From assembly GCA_903858935.1 (NCBI GenBank), contig CAIOKO010000147.1, positions 1-41,349 on the forward strand: DNA of 41,349 nt, in the 5' to 3' direction. Shown in pieces: positions 6,741 through 14,905 of the stretch. How positions within the stretch are numbered: the stretch's first letter is position 1; every line of letters starts with the position of its first letter. The notes below the pieces were generated by a model. That model made no database searches, was not told where the DNA came from, and worked only from the letters and a program-made list of their open reading frames with translations. This DNA is from an uncultured Schlesneria sp. (lineage in GTDB: Bacteria > Planctomycetota > Planctomycetia > Planctomycetales > Planctomycetaceae). A program made the translations under genes and the position numbers.

Positions 6741-7098
6741 GACAACGCGTGAACGACGATCCAATTCTGAACCCGTCGACCGACGCGTATGAACCGGCAG
6801 TGCCGGTCCGGGGTGAAAATTCCTGAATGGAACTTATTGGTTAAAAGTCAGTTGATAAAAACGCTGCAAGCATCGGAACACTCATCAACTTAGCGGCTCG
6901 GTGGAAACCTCGTCCTCCCGAAGAAAATGCCGGGAAACCTGATTTCTTCTGCGTCCTTATGTTACTTCCGGCGCGATTGCAAAAAGGAAACGTGATTTCG
7001 AATGAGAATCCTGAATCCTCGATGGATCAGAGTCTGTTGCTGTGTTACTTTAATTGATCAATTGCTGAACGTTTTTTGACTGAAGTGAGGGGTTTCTC
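6741..7098. other. Upstream region of the DUF1549 operon
   Basis: No gene is seen. A 12-bp perfect palindrome AATTGATCAATT lies at 7052-7063, some 36 bp before the TTG start at 7099, a place where an operator could sit. AGTGAGGGG at about 7084-7092 is the ribosome-binding site for that gene. Confidence 0.35.
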
Positions 7099-9465
7099 TT
7101 GCGCTCGACTCGTGCGACCTTTCGAGGATTTTTTATAGCGCTTGCCGTTACAGGCACCTGCTTCGGTCTCGGTGCTCAAATCGCCTCGGCCGACGCGATT
7201 TCGTTTGAGGATGATGTCATCCCTGTACTGACCCGGTTCGGGTGCAATTCTGGAGGCTGTCACGGAAAACTGGCCGGGCAGAATGGGTTTAAGCTTTCCC
7301 TGCGCGGGTTTGCTCCTGACGCGGATTTTGAATCGATCACCCGGGAAGCGGTTGGTCGACGTGTGAATCGGGCGATGCCGGAACTGAGTTTGCTCGTCGT
7401 TAAAGGATTGAATGCCGTTCCGCATGGTGGTGGTCAGCGCCTCGCACCCGATTCGCCCGGCGCGAAGCTACTTTCCGACTGGATTCGGAGCGGCATGCCA
7501 GGCCCGAAGAAGGACGAGCCGATGCTGGTGAAACTTGAGTTGACTCCCGCCACGGCAACGCTGGTGATCGGCGAAAAAATTCCTCTCACGGTGACAGCGA
7601 TCTATGACGACGGACATCGACGGGACGTCACTTGGCTCAGTCAATTCAACTCCCGGGATCGGGCGATGATTGATGTCTCGGATAAGGGTGAAGTTCAAGC
7701 GTTGCGACATGGCGAGACGGTCGTCACCGGAGCGTTTCGCGGTTTCGTGGAAGTCGCGGCTTTGACTGTTCGTTACGAAAACAAGGTGGAACCGGCGTGG
7801 TATGCCAGCCGGAATAATTCCGTTGATGAGGCGGTGTTTGACAAGCTGGCTCAACTTCAGATCGAACCGAGTCCACTCTGTGATGACGCGACCTTTTTGC
7901 GACGAGTGTCGCTCGATCTCTTAGGCGTTCTGCCGACGTCGGTGGAGGTCCGTACGTTCCTGGCTGATCCCCGAACAGATAAACGCGCGCAACTGGTCAA
8001 CGCCTTATTAGAACGTCCGGAATTCGTTGATTATTGGACTCATTGGCTGGGTGACCTGTTACAGAATCGCAAAGAACGGGATCACGATGTCCGTGGGGTC
8101 AAAGGAGTTCGCGGCTTCCATGACTGGTTACGAGCTCAAGTCGCGGCCAACAAAAGTTGGCGCGAGATTGCCACATCGGTTCTCACGGCGAAAGGTTCGT
8201 GCGTTGAACAACCCGCAGTCGGCTATTTCATTGTCACGGTTGGCGAGATGGAGGCTCACGAATCAGAAGTGGCCGATTCCGTAGCCCAGGCATTTCTCGG
8301 GACTCGCATCGGTTGTGCACGTTGCCATAATCATCCGCTCGAAAAATTTACCCAGGATGATTACTACCGATTTGTTGGCTTCTTCTCTCGTGTGGCACTC
8401 GATCGCCAGCGGCCAGAGGAACTTCCGACCACGCTAAAGGTCGGGACACGGCATCAGCTTAATTTATTACGGCAGATTGAGCAGGAACAAAAGAAGCTGG
8501 AGAAGCTTAAGGCTGATAACTCTGAAGCGAACAAGATTGAAGAAACTGAGAAACGGATTGCCGACATTCAGCGGCAAGTCGAACAGGCCGGTCAGTCACG
8601 TGTTGAGGTAAGGCAACCCCGGACCGGACAAATGCTGGCCCCGCGTCCGCTCGATCGGACCGAGACCAGCATTGCCAGCGGTAGCGATCCCCGTGAGGCA
8701 TTCGTCAACTGGATGACTGATCGATCGAACCCGTATTTCTCTGGTGCGATGGTTAATCGGTTATGGCGACATTTTCTCGGGGCTGGTCTGGTTGAACCGG
8801 TAGACGATTTGCGAGCGACGAATCCTCCTTCAAATCTGGCGCTGTGGAAAACTTTGAATCAGGAATTTGTGGCGAGTGAATACAGTCTGAAGCACGTGAT
8901 GCGTTTGATCCTGAATTCACGGACGTATCAACTGATGTCAGCCACGCGGGAATCGAATTTCCGCGATAGCCGGTTTCTTTCGCATTTCCAGGCACGTCGC
9001 TTACCTGCCGAGGTGCTGCTCGATGCGATCTGCTCGGTAACAGATCAGCCGGAGTCCTTTACCGGTTATCCGGTTGGACTGCGGGCTGTGCAGATTCCTG
9101 ATCCATTCACTGAATCGTACTTTCTGACGTTGTTCGGCAGGTCTGCTCGCACGACAGCCTGTGCTTGTGAGCGAAGCGGCGACGTAACGCTGCCTCAATT
9201 GTTGCACCTGCAGAATGGCGACGGCTTGTACGAGAAAATTCGATCTGGCGACGGCCTGCTGTCAAAGTTAGTGGCGGCACAGGCCGATGATTCCACTGTG
9301 GTCGATGAACTGTACCTGACGACCTTATCGCGGTTTCCGACATCTGAAGAACGAGCTGGAATCAACAAGGCGATTGCTGGCGTTGATCGCGCCGATCGAC
9401 TGGAGTTCTTCGCCGATCTGCTCTGGGCGCTGATGAATTCCAAAGAATTTACATTCAATCATTAA
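7099..9465 (+). CDS. DUF1549/DUF1553 secreted protein with Ig-like domain and heme-type Cys motifs
   Basis: This 788-residue planctomycete protein starts at TTG, chosen because AGGGG lies 6-7 nt upstream and a signal peptide follows at once (FIALAVTGTCFGLGAQIASA). Residues 49-55 are CNSGGCH, a wide cytochrome-like motif. Residues ~145-225 form a bacterial Ig-like (BIG2) domain. The DUF1549 domain follows, with CARCHNHP near 406-413, a CxxCH heme-type motif. Residues ~455-500 form a charged coiled coil (EQEQKKLEKLKAD). The DUF1553 domain closes the protein (MVNRLWRHFLGAGLVEPVDD). These proteins are exported and are usually encoded beside DUF1501 partners, as here, 24 bp downstream. The biochemical role is not established; heme binding is inferred from the motif alone. 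Confidence 0.93.
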   Translation: MRSTRATFRGFFIALAVTGTCFGLGAQIASADAISFEDDVIPVLTRFGCNSGGCHGKLAGQNGFKLSLRGFAPDADFESITREAVGRRVNRAMPELSLLVVKGLNAVPHGGGQRLAPDSPGAKLLSDWIRSGMPGPKKDEPMLVKLELTPATATLVIGEKIPLTVTAIYDDGHRRDVTWLSQFNSRDRAMIDVSDKGEVQALRHGETVVTGAFRGFVEVAALTVRYENKVEPAWYASRNNSVDEAVFDKLAQLQIEPSPLCDDATFLRRVSLDLLGVLPTSVEVRTFLADPRTDKRAQLVNALLERPEFVDYWTHWLGDLLQNRKERDHDVRGVKGVRGFHDWLRAQVAANKSWREIATSVLTAKGSCVEQPAVGYFIVTVGEMEAHESEVADSVAQAFLGTRIGCARCHNHPLEKFTQDDYYRFVGFFSRVALDRQRPEELPTTLKVGTRHQLNLLRQIEQEQKKLEKLKADNSEANKIEETEKRIADIQRQVEQAGQSRVEVRQPRTGQMLAPRPLDRTETSIASGSDPREAFVNWMTDRSNPYFSGAMVNRLWRHFLGAGLVEPVDDLRATNPPSNLALWKTLNQEFVASEYSLKHVMRLILNSRTYQLMSATRESNFRDSRFLSHFQARRLPAEVLLDAICSVTDQPESFTGYPVGLRAVQIPDPFTESYFLTLFGRSARTTACACERSGDVTLPQLLHLQNGDGLYEKIRSGDGLLSKLVAAQADDSTVVDELYLTTLSRFPTSEERAGINKAIAGVDRADRLEFFADLLWALMNSKEFTFNH

Positions 9466-9489
9466 GACTTTCGCAAAGCGAGCAAACCG

Positions 9490-10785
9490 ATGTTTGATCT
9501 CCGATTTCCCAACCGACGTGATTTTTTGCGGGTCGGTGCCGTTGCGCCGATGGGATTGTCGTTGTCCAGCTACTTGCAAGCCGAGTCTGCTGGCGCTGTT
9601 TCACAAAACCGTCGAGCCAAATCGGTGATCCTGGTTTATCTGGGTGGTGGGCTTTCTCATCACGACAGTTTCGATTTGAAGCCGAATGCGGTTGAAGATA
9701 TTCGTGGCAAGTATCAACCGATATCGACGAATGTTTCGGGGCTGCAAATTGGGGAGCTGCTTCCCAAGATGGCTCAGACGATGGACAAGGTCTGTCTGGT
9801 CCGGAGCGGTGCTCATAATAACGATCATCACGAAACGGCAACAAACTGGGTGATGTCAGGCCGCTTCGGTTCGGCGTTTGGTGACTGGCCGGCGATGGGT
9901 GCGGTGGTGGCTCATGAAAGTGGCTTTCCCGGCACATTGCCGCCGTATGTGGCGATCCCGCGAAACCCGTCATTTACGTGGGAACTCGGCAAGAGTGCTT
10001 ATCTTGGCGGCCGGTACGAATCATTCAAGGCAGGTGATCCGAACGAAGCCAACTACCGGGTGCGCGATGTTGTCAGAGCCGAACCGTTACCAGAAGCCCG
10101 CGTCCAGCGGCGGCAATCGTTGCTGTCGACCGTCGATAATCTCTCGCGATCGATCGAAGGGAACGACCAACTGAGTGCTTACGATCAGTTTCAACGTCGC
10201 GCGGCCGAGATGGTTCTTTCTGGCGAAGCCCGCGATGCGTTTGCGATTGAGAAAGAGGCGAACGAGCTGCGAGACAAATATGGACGAACAACATTCGGAC
10301 AGAGTTGCCTGCTTGCTCGTCGACTGGTGGAACGGGGAGTGATGTTCGTCACGGTCAGTTTTGGTGGCTGGGATCACCACGCCAAGATCTGGCCAGGACT
10401 CGAATCCAAGTTGCCTGACTTTGATCGAGGTTTTTCGTCGCTGATCAGCGACATGCACGAGCGGGGTCTGCTGAAAGAGACGATGGTCGTGATGATGGGC
10501 GAATTCGGTCGCACGCCGAAAATCAATAAAGATCTAGGCCGGGACCACTGGGCACCTGCCGCGTCGATGCTGTTCACAGGGGCCGGTGTCGTACCAGGCA
10601 AGGTGATCGGTGCAACGGATAAAGATGGCGCTCAAGTCACAGAATCGCCGGTCGCTCCAGCCGACGTGGCCTGCACGATTCTTTCGGCGCTCGGGATTGA
10701 TCCACACAATCAACTGAAAACACCAGACGGTCGACCGGTTGAAATCCTTGACCAGGGAAAACAGATCGAGGCTCTGTATGCGTAA
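9490..10785 (+). CDS. DUF1501 protein, Tat-type leader (first of the operon)
   Basis: The 431-residue protein begins MFDLRFPNRRDFLRVG, a twin-arginine-like leader, so export in folded form is likely. DUF1501 proteins have an alkaline-phosphatase/sulfatase-like fold. Recognisable features are VILVYLGGGLSHHDSFDLKP near the N-terminus, SFGGWDHH near residue 290, and MGEFGRTPKIN followed by GRDHW near 335-355, a probable metal-binding face. It follows the DUF1549/DUF1553 gene by 24 bp, and its last codons overlap the start of the PPC gene (ATGCGTAA), which indicates translational coupling. The enzymatic reaction is unknown for the family. Confidence 0.92.
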   Translation: MFDLRFPNRRDFLRVGAVAPMGLSLSSYLQAESAGAVSQNRRAKSVILVYLGGGLSHHDSFDLKPNAVEDIRGKYQPISTNVSGLQIGELLPKMAQTMDKVCLVRSGAHNNDHHETATNWVMSGRFGSAFGDWPAMGAVVAHESGFPGTLPPYVAIPRNPSFTWELGKSAYLGGRYESFKAGDPNEANYRVRDVVRAEPLPEARVQRRQSLLSTVDNLSRSIEGNDQLSAYDQFQRRAAEMVLSGEARDAFAIEKEANELRDKYGRTTFGQSCLLARRLVERGVMFVTVSFGGWDHHAKIWPGLESKLPDFDRGFSSLISDMHERGLLKETMVVMMGEFGRTPKINKDLGRDHWAPAASMLFTGAGVVPGKVIGATDKDGAQVTESPVAPADVACTILSALGIDPHNQLKTPDGRPVEILDQGKQIEALYA

Positions 10786-11536
10786 ACGCCTGTCAGTATT
10801 ATTTGTCATCGGTTTCGTAATGGTCTTCGTCAGTCTGTCGAGCCTCCATTCTGAAGACAAACCGGAAGCACCCCGAATTGCTCTCGCTGTTCCGTTCGCG
10901 ATGACACCGAATACGACGACGAAAGTGGTGGTTCGAGGCTGGAAATTAAACCGCGACATCGAAGCCAGAACGACCATTGGCAATGTCGGCTTGCGAGTCA
11001 TCAAACATGAAAATGCGAATATCTCCAACGGTCAGGAAGCGAAGCTGATTGGTGATACTCAGATCGAACTTGACGTGACCATTCCGCAGGATTTCTCAGC
11101 GCAGACACTGCCAATCACGTTCGTCGCAGGTGGTGTCGAAAGCAATTCCTACTCGCTGCTGGTTGGTGGGCGGTTCCCTGTTGTCGCGGAAATCGAACCG
11201 AACGACAGTTTTCGACAGGCTCAGCCAATTGCGGTGCCGCAGATTGTCGATGGTCAGATTCATGCCGATCGTAATGTCGACACCTATTCGTTTTTATTAA
11301 CAGAGGAACGAAGGGTAACCATTGAAGTGATTGCCCGCCGCCAGGGATCGGGACTCGACAGTTTACTGACTCTATTTGATTCAAAAAAAGAAATTATCGC
11401 GACGAGTGACGATGCCGAATTGACTGATTCCAGGATTGAAGTTGTGCTTCCCGCCGGGAAATATTTTCTTGTTGTTCAGGACGCACAAGATCACGGCGGT
11501 TCGGCGAGTCCTTATCGGCTTGCCGTTGGTTATTGA
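10778..11536 (+). CDS. Secreted protein with C-terminal PPC domain
   Basis: I choose the ATG at 10778 (252 residues) because it begins a signal peptide (MRKRLSVLFVIGFVMVFVSLSSLHS) and overlaps the preceding stop by 8 nt in ATGCGTAA, typical of coupling. A longer frame upstream lies within the DUF1501 gene. Residues ~30-130 look like an Ig-like beta domain (PFAMTPNTTTKVVVRGWKL). Residues ~135-250 are a PPC (bacterial pre-peptidase C-terminal) domain: EIEPNDSFRQAQPI, VDTYSFLLTEERRVTIEV, LDSLLTLFDS, YFLVVQDA, YRLAV. PPC domains often accompany secreted enzymes and bind polymers. A stand-alone PPC protein between two DUF1501 genes probably serves as a binding or targeting partner of that system. 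Confidence 0.88.
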   Translation: MRKRLSVLFVIGFVMVFVSLSSLHSEDKPEAPRIALAVPFAMTPNTTTKVVVRGWKLNRDIEARTTIGNVGLRVIKHENANISNGQEAKLIGDTQIELDVTIPQDFSAQTLPITFVAGGVESNSYSLLVGGRFPVVAEIEPNDSFRQAQPIAVPQIVDGQIHADRNVDTYSFLLTEERRVTIEVIARRQGSGLDSLLTLFDSKKEIIATSDDAELTDSRIEVVLPAGKYFLVVQDAQDHGGSASPYRLAVGY

Positions 11537-11564
11537 AAACGGTTACTTGAAGAATGAGGATGTC

Positions 11565-12980
11565 ATGCACAGAACGAATCTGCCTTGTTCTGGACCATTG
11601 ATGCGACGCGACTTCCTGAAGTTCGGGTCCCTGGGGCTCGGTGGGGGACTCGTGTCCAACCTGCTAAGCCAGCGTGCTTCAGCAAAGGAGCTGGGACGAT
11701 CTTCGCCAGATACGTCTGTCATTTTTCTGTGGTTGCCTGGTGGGCCACCGCATATGGAAACTTACGATATGAAGCCGGACGCTCCGGCAGAATATCGAGG
11801 TGACTTCAGGCCGATCCAAACGTCAGTCCCCGGCCTGGACGTGTGCGAGCATTTACCGCTGCACGCCCGGGTCGCCGATAAATTTTCGCTGATTCGCTCG
11901 ATCTCTCATACGTATGCCGGTCACGGCGACGGGATGAAGCATCTGCTGACAGGCCGTGAACCGGGAACCCCCGAGGATTTCGTCACCATCCATCCGATGG
12001 TGGGCTCGATGGTCTCCAAGTGTCGAGAAGACATTCATCGCGGAATTCCGAATTACGTCACCGTCACAGATCCTGGTCGCGACGGGATCGACGTTTACGG
12101 GTTCGGGTCTGCCTATCTCGGACCATCGACTCTTCCGTTTATTTTTGCTGGTGACCCCAGCGATCCAAAGTTCCATGTACCTAATCTGGCACTGCTTCCA
12201 CAGATTGCGGATCGGATGCCTGAGCGTCTGCGGCTGCTTGATGGTCTTGGTCAATCGTCCGCGTCTCGCGATTCGACGACGCAGATGGCCAGCATGAGTT
12301 TCTCTCGGAAACAAGCTCTCGAACTTTTGCAAAGCTCGGTTGCTCATAAGGCGTTCGACATCGGAAGCGAGTCCCCCTTGTTACGTGAACGATATGGAAT
12401 GCATGCCTGGGGTCAGCGATGTCTGCTGGCGCGGCGTCTGGTCGAACACGGAGCCAGTTTCGTGACCATGGTTCTCGAGAATCCTTATCAGTCAGGACTG
12501 CCTGCTTATAACGCCGGTACCTACAACTGGGATTCGCACGCCGTGAACTGTCATATTTTCAATGACTTGAAACAGCGGCTTCCGATTTATGACAAATGCG
12601 TTTCGGCACTAATCGAGGACCTGTATGCTCGGGGACTGAATCAGAAAGTCATGCTGGTTGTCACGGGTGAGTTCGGTCGTACACCGAGAATTGAGAATCA
12701 GGTCGGTACGCAGACGGGTGTCAAACAGCCTGGCCGCGACCATTGGCCGAACGCAATGTCGGTACTGATTTCGGGCGGGGGATTACGGACAGGTCAGGTA
12801 GTCGGGTCGACCAATAGCAAAGGTGAAGTCCCCAAGGATCGACCACTGAGACCGACTGATCTCTGGGCGACGGTGTTTCAGCATCTGGGCATCAACTGGC
12901 TCGATACAAACTTTCTGGACTACAGTGGTCGGCCACAACCGATACTTCCCTCGGGCGAGCCAATCAAAGAACTGATTTAA
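11565..12980 (+). CDS. DUF1501 protein, Tat-type leader (second of the operon)
   Basis: The ATG at 11565 is chosen (471 residues) because GAGGA lies 5 nt upstream and the N-terminus then carries MRRDFLKFGSLGLGGG, a twin-arginine-like leader. The frame is open further upstream but overlaps the PPC gene. Family features: VIFLWLPGGPPHMETYDMKP, DSHAVNCH near 325, VTGEFGRTPRIEN, then GRDHWPNAMSVLISGGG. It is only distantly like the first DUF1501 of the same operon, carrying instead the PPHMETYD signature that is also present at 19468-20832 (PPHQDMYD). It sits 28 bp after the PPC gene and 19 bp before the SDR gene. Confidence 0.92.
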   Translation: MHRTNLPCSGPLMRRDFLKFGSLGLGGGLVSNLLSQRASAKELGRSSPDTSVIFLWLPGGPPHMETYDMKPDAPAEYRGDFRPIQTSVPGLDVCEHLPLHARVADKFSLIRSISHTYAGHGDGMKHLLTGREPGTPEDFVTIHPMVGSMVSKCREDIHRGIPNYVTVTDPGRDGIDVYGFGSAYLGPSTLPFIFAGDPSDPKFHVPNLALLPQIADRMPERLRLLDGLGQSSASRDSTTQMASMSFSRKQALELLQSSVAHKAFDIGSESPLLRERYGMHAWGQRCLLARRLVEHGASFVTMVLENPYQSGLPAYNAGTYNWDSHAVNCHIFNDLKQRLPIYDKCVSALIEDLYARGLNQKVMLVVTGEFGRTPRIENQVGTQTGVKQPGRDHWPNAMSVLISGGGLRTGQVVGSTNSKGEVPKDRPLRPTDLWATVFQHLGINWLDTNFLDYSGRPQPILPSGEPIKELI

Positions 12981-12999
12981 AGAAAAAGGGCTGCAAGAT

Positions 13000-13770
13000 A
13001 TGGATCGCCTCAAAAACAAAGTTGCTGTGATTACGGGAGGTGGCGCGGGGATCGGTCGGGCCACTTGTGAATTGTTTGCCGAGGAGGGTGCGACCGTCGT
13101 CGTTGCGGAACGCAATGAATCGAACGGGCGAAGTGTTGCCGAAGGGATTGTCAGCCGAGGTGGACAATCGATGTTCGTTCCCTGTGACGTCGTCAGTGAA
13201 GCGAGTATTCAGGCCATGGCAGACGCCACCGCGAAGGCATACGGACGGCTGGATATTCTCGTGAATAATGCAGCGGTGTTCGTATTGAAGGGAATCGACG
13301 CTTCCGTGGAAGAATGGCGTGAAATCCTCGACATCAATGTGGTCGGCCCAGCCTTGTGTACCAAGCACTGTGTCCCCATCATGAGGCGCGGTGGCAGCGG
13401 GGCGATTGTGAATCTGGCTTCGATTTCGAGCGTGATCGCTCAACCGGAAATGGTGACGTACAACGCGACCAAAGCGGCCATTGCCAATATGACCCGATGC
13501 ATGGCGATGGACCTTGCAAAAGACAATATTCGTGTGAATGCTGTCGGGCCCGGGGCGGTCTGGACACAGATTGTTGAGCGACTGACGTCGGAAAAAGGGA
13601 TGGATCGCAAAGCGGCCGATGCCGATGCGGAATGGGGTGGAGCACATCTGCTGAAGCGGATCGCCGATCCACGTGAGATCGCATTTCCGATCCTGTTCCT
13701 GGCTTCGGATGAGGCGTCGTTTGTCACTGGTTCGTTGTTAATGGTCGATGGCGGGTATACGGCACGTTGA
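13000..13770 (+). CDS. Short-chain dehydrogenase/reductase
   Basis: A classical SDR of 256 residues: TGGGAGIG cofactor loop at 12-19, an acidic Asp near 63 after the beta strand (CDV), NNAA at 89-92, catalytic Ser141-144 region, Tyr154 and Lys158 (YNATK), and a C-terminal G(S)LLMVDGGYTAR. The absence of an acidic residue right after beta-2 is not clear-cut (AERNE has Glu at 37), so NAD rather than NADP is plausible. It is the only clearly cytoplasmic enzyme in the operon, following the second DUF1501 gene by 19 bp. It may oxidise a sugar or alcohol released by the exported proteins, but the substrate cannot be read from sequence. Confidence 0.93.
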   Translation: MDRLKNKVAVITGGGAGIGRATCELFAEEGATVVVAERNESNGRSVAEGIVSRGGQSMFVPCDVVSEASIQAMADATAKAYGRLDILVNNAAVFVLKGIDASVEEWREILDINVVGPALCTKHCVPIMRRGGSGAIVNLASISSVIAQPEMVTYNATKAAIANMTRCMAMDLAKDNIRVNAVGPGAVWTQIVERLTSEKGMDRKAADADAEWGGAHLLKRIADPREIAFPILFLASDEASFVTGSLLMVDGGYTAR

Positions 13771-13927
13771 TCGGTGGCGTTGCGACCGAATGATCAAACT
13801 TCGCAATTCGAAGATCAGTTCGAATATCAAGTAGTGAACGCGAAGGCAGATGGCAAAGGGTTGACGACACGACTAAGATCCGCGAGCGCTCGCACATAAC
13901 GGAATTTAACAGCGGTATTTACGGCGA

Positions 13928-14893
13928 ATGATTGAATACAACAGATACAGTTGGTGGAAAACGACTTTTTCATGGCGAGGAACAGCACTCTCGAGGGTCG
14001 CCGGGCGAGTTCTTCTCTTTACGTTTTACGCCTCGATCGTGCAGGTGGCATATAGTGCCGCAGTCAGTTTCGGGTTGTTCGAGCATCTCTTCGGAATTGA
14101 CCCTGTTGCGCACTCGGTGCTTGGTTCGTTACTTGGTTTTCTCATTGTTTTTCGCATGAACGCATCGAACGCTCGATTCTGGGAGGGACGGAGCAGTTGG
14201 GGACAGATCATCAATTCCAGTCGAAATCTTGTTCGAACTGGCAGTGAATACAGCAAAGAAAGCCAGGAGCTTGCGGGACTTGTGACAGGCTATGTGATCT
14301 GCCTGAGACGGTCGCTGCAGGGATTGAGGGACACGGAAGAGACCGAACTTTACTTGTCCGATGAGGTGCGACATTCCGCAGACACATTCGGCAATCCTCC
14401 TACGGGAATCACTGCAGCAATCACATCCTGGATTGCAGATCAGTATCGAGCTGGAGTTTTTGACTCCGTGATCGTTCGCCAGCTTGAAGAACAGTTGTCA
14501 AAAATCGTTGACTCACAGGGGGCTTGTGAAAAAATCCAGAAGACCCCGCTACCGTTCGTCTACGTGGTGATGGTCAAGCAATTGATTGTTGCATATCTTC
14601 TTACCTTGCCTGTCGTTCTCTGTGAGCGCTGCGGTTGGTGGTCTCCCGTACTGATGACGGTTGTTTCACTGGGACTGTTCGGGATGGAAGAAGCGAGCGT
14701 GGAAATCGAAGACCCGTTTGGAACCGATCATAATTGTCTCGATATGCAAGCCTTTACTTTGACGATCGCCCGTGATGCCGGACAGCTCGCCCGGCGGGCT
14801 GGGAAACGTTCAATGAAAGTTCAACCGACTGAAAACCATTCGACCTCAGATTTGGCTCATGCGTCAACGAAGTCGTTTCAGTCCGTTCAATAA
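13928..14893 (+). CDS. Bestrophin-like (RFP-TM) anion channel
   Basis: This 321-residue membrane protein begins with the family's N-terminal MIEYNRYSWWKTTFSWRGT and a first membrane helix, followed by the second helix and RMNASNARFWEGRSSWGQIINSSRNL, matching the R-x-x-x-A-x-x-R-[WF]-W/F-E-G-R signature of bacterial bestrophins. Later segments include LPFVYVVMVKQLIVAYLLTLPVVLCERCGWW and GMEEASVEIEDPFGTDHNCLDM, the latter typical of the conserved C-terminal cytoplasmic stretch. Homologues form pentameric ion channels in the inner membrane. The gene begins 157 bp after the SDR gene and ends 12 bp before the redoxin gene, so the two may be co-transcribed. No clear ribosome site precedes it. Confidence 0.9.
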   Translation: MIEYNRYSWWKTTFSWRGTALSRVAGRVLLFTFYASIVQVAYSAAVSFGLFEHLFGIDPVAHSVLGSLLGFLIVFRMNASNARFWEGRSSWGQIINSSRNLVRTGSEYSKESQELAGLVTGYVICLRRSLQGLRDTEETELYLSDEVRHSADTFGNPPTGITAAITSWIADQYRAGVFDSVIVRQLEEQLSKIVDSQGACEKIQKTPLPFVYVVMVKQLIVAYLLTLPVVLCERCGWWSPVLMTVVSLGLFGMEEASVEIEDPFGTDHNCLDMQAFTLTIARDAGQLARRAGKRSMKVQPTENHSTSDLAHASTKSFQSVQ

Positions 14894-14905
14894 CAGGAGT
14901 CGCTT

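Noticed and set aside
6543-6764. 73-residue minus frame after the array
   Set aside because: It runs through repeat-like sequence and a homopolymer tract; composition is Arg/Ser-rich without domain features.
7052-7063. AATTGATCAATT as a defined operator
   Set aside because: A single 12-bp AT-rich palindrome can occur by chance; noted only within the upstream-region entry.
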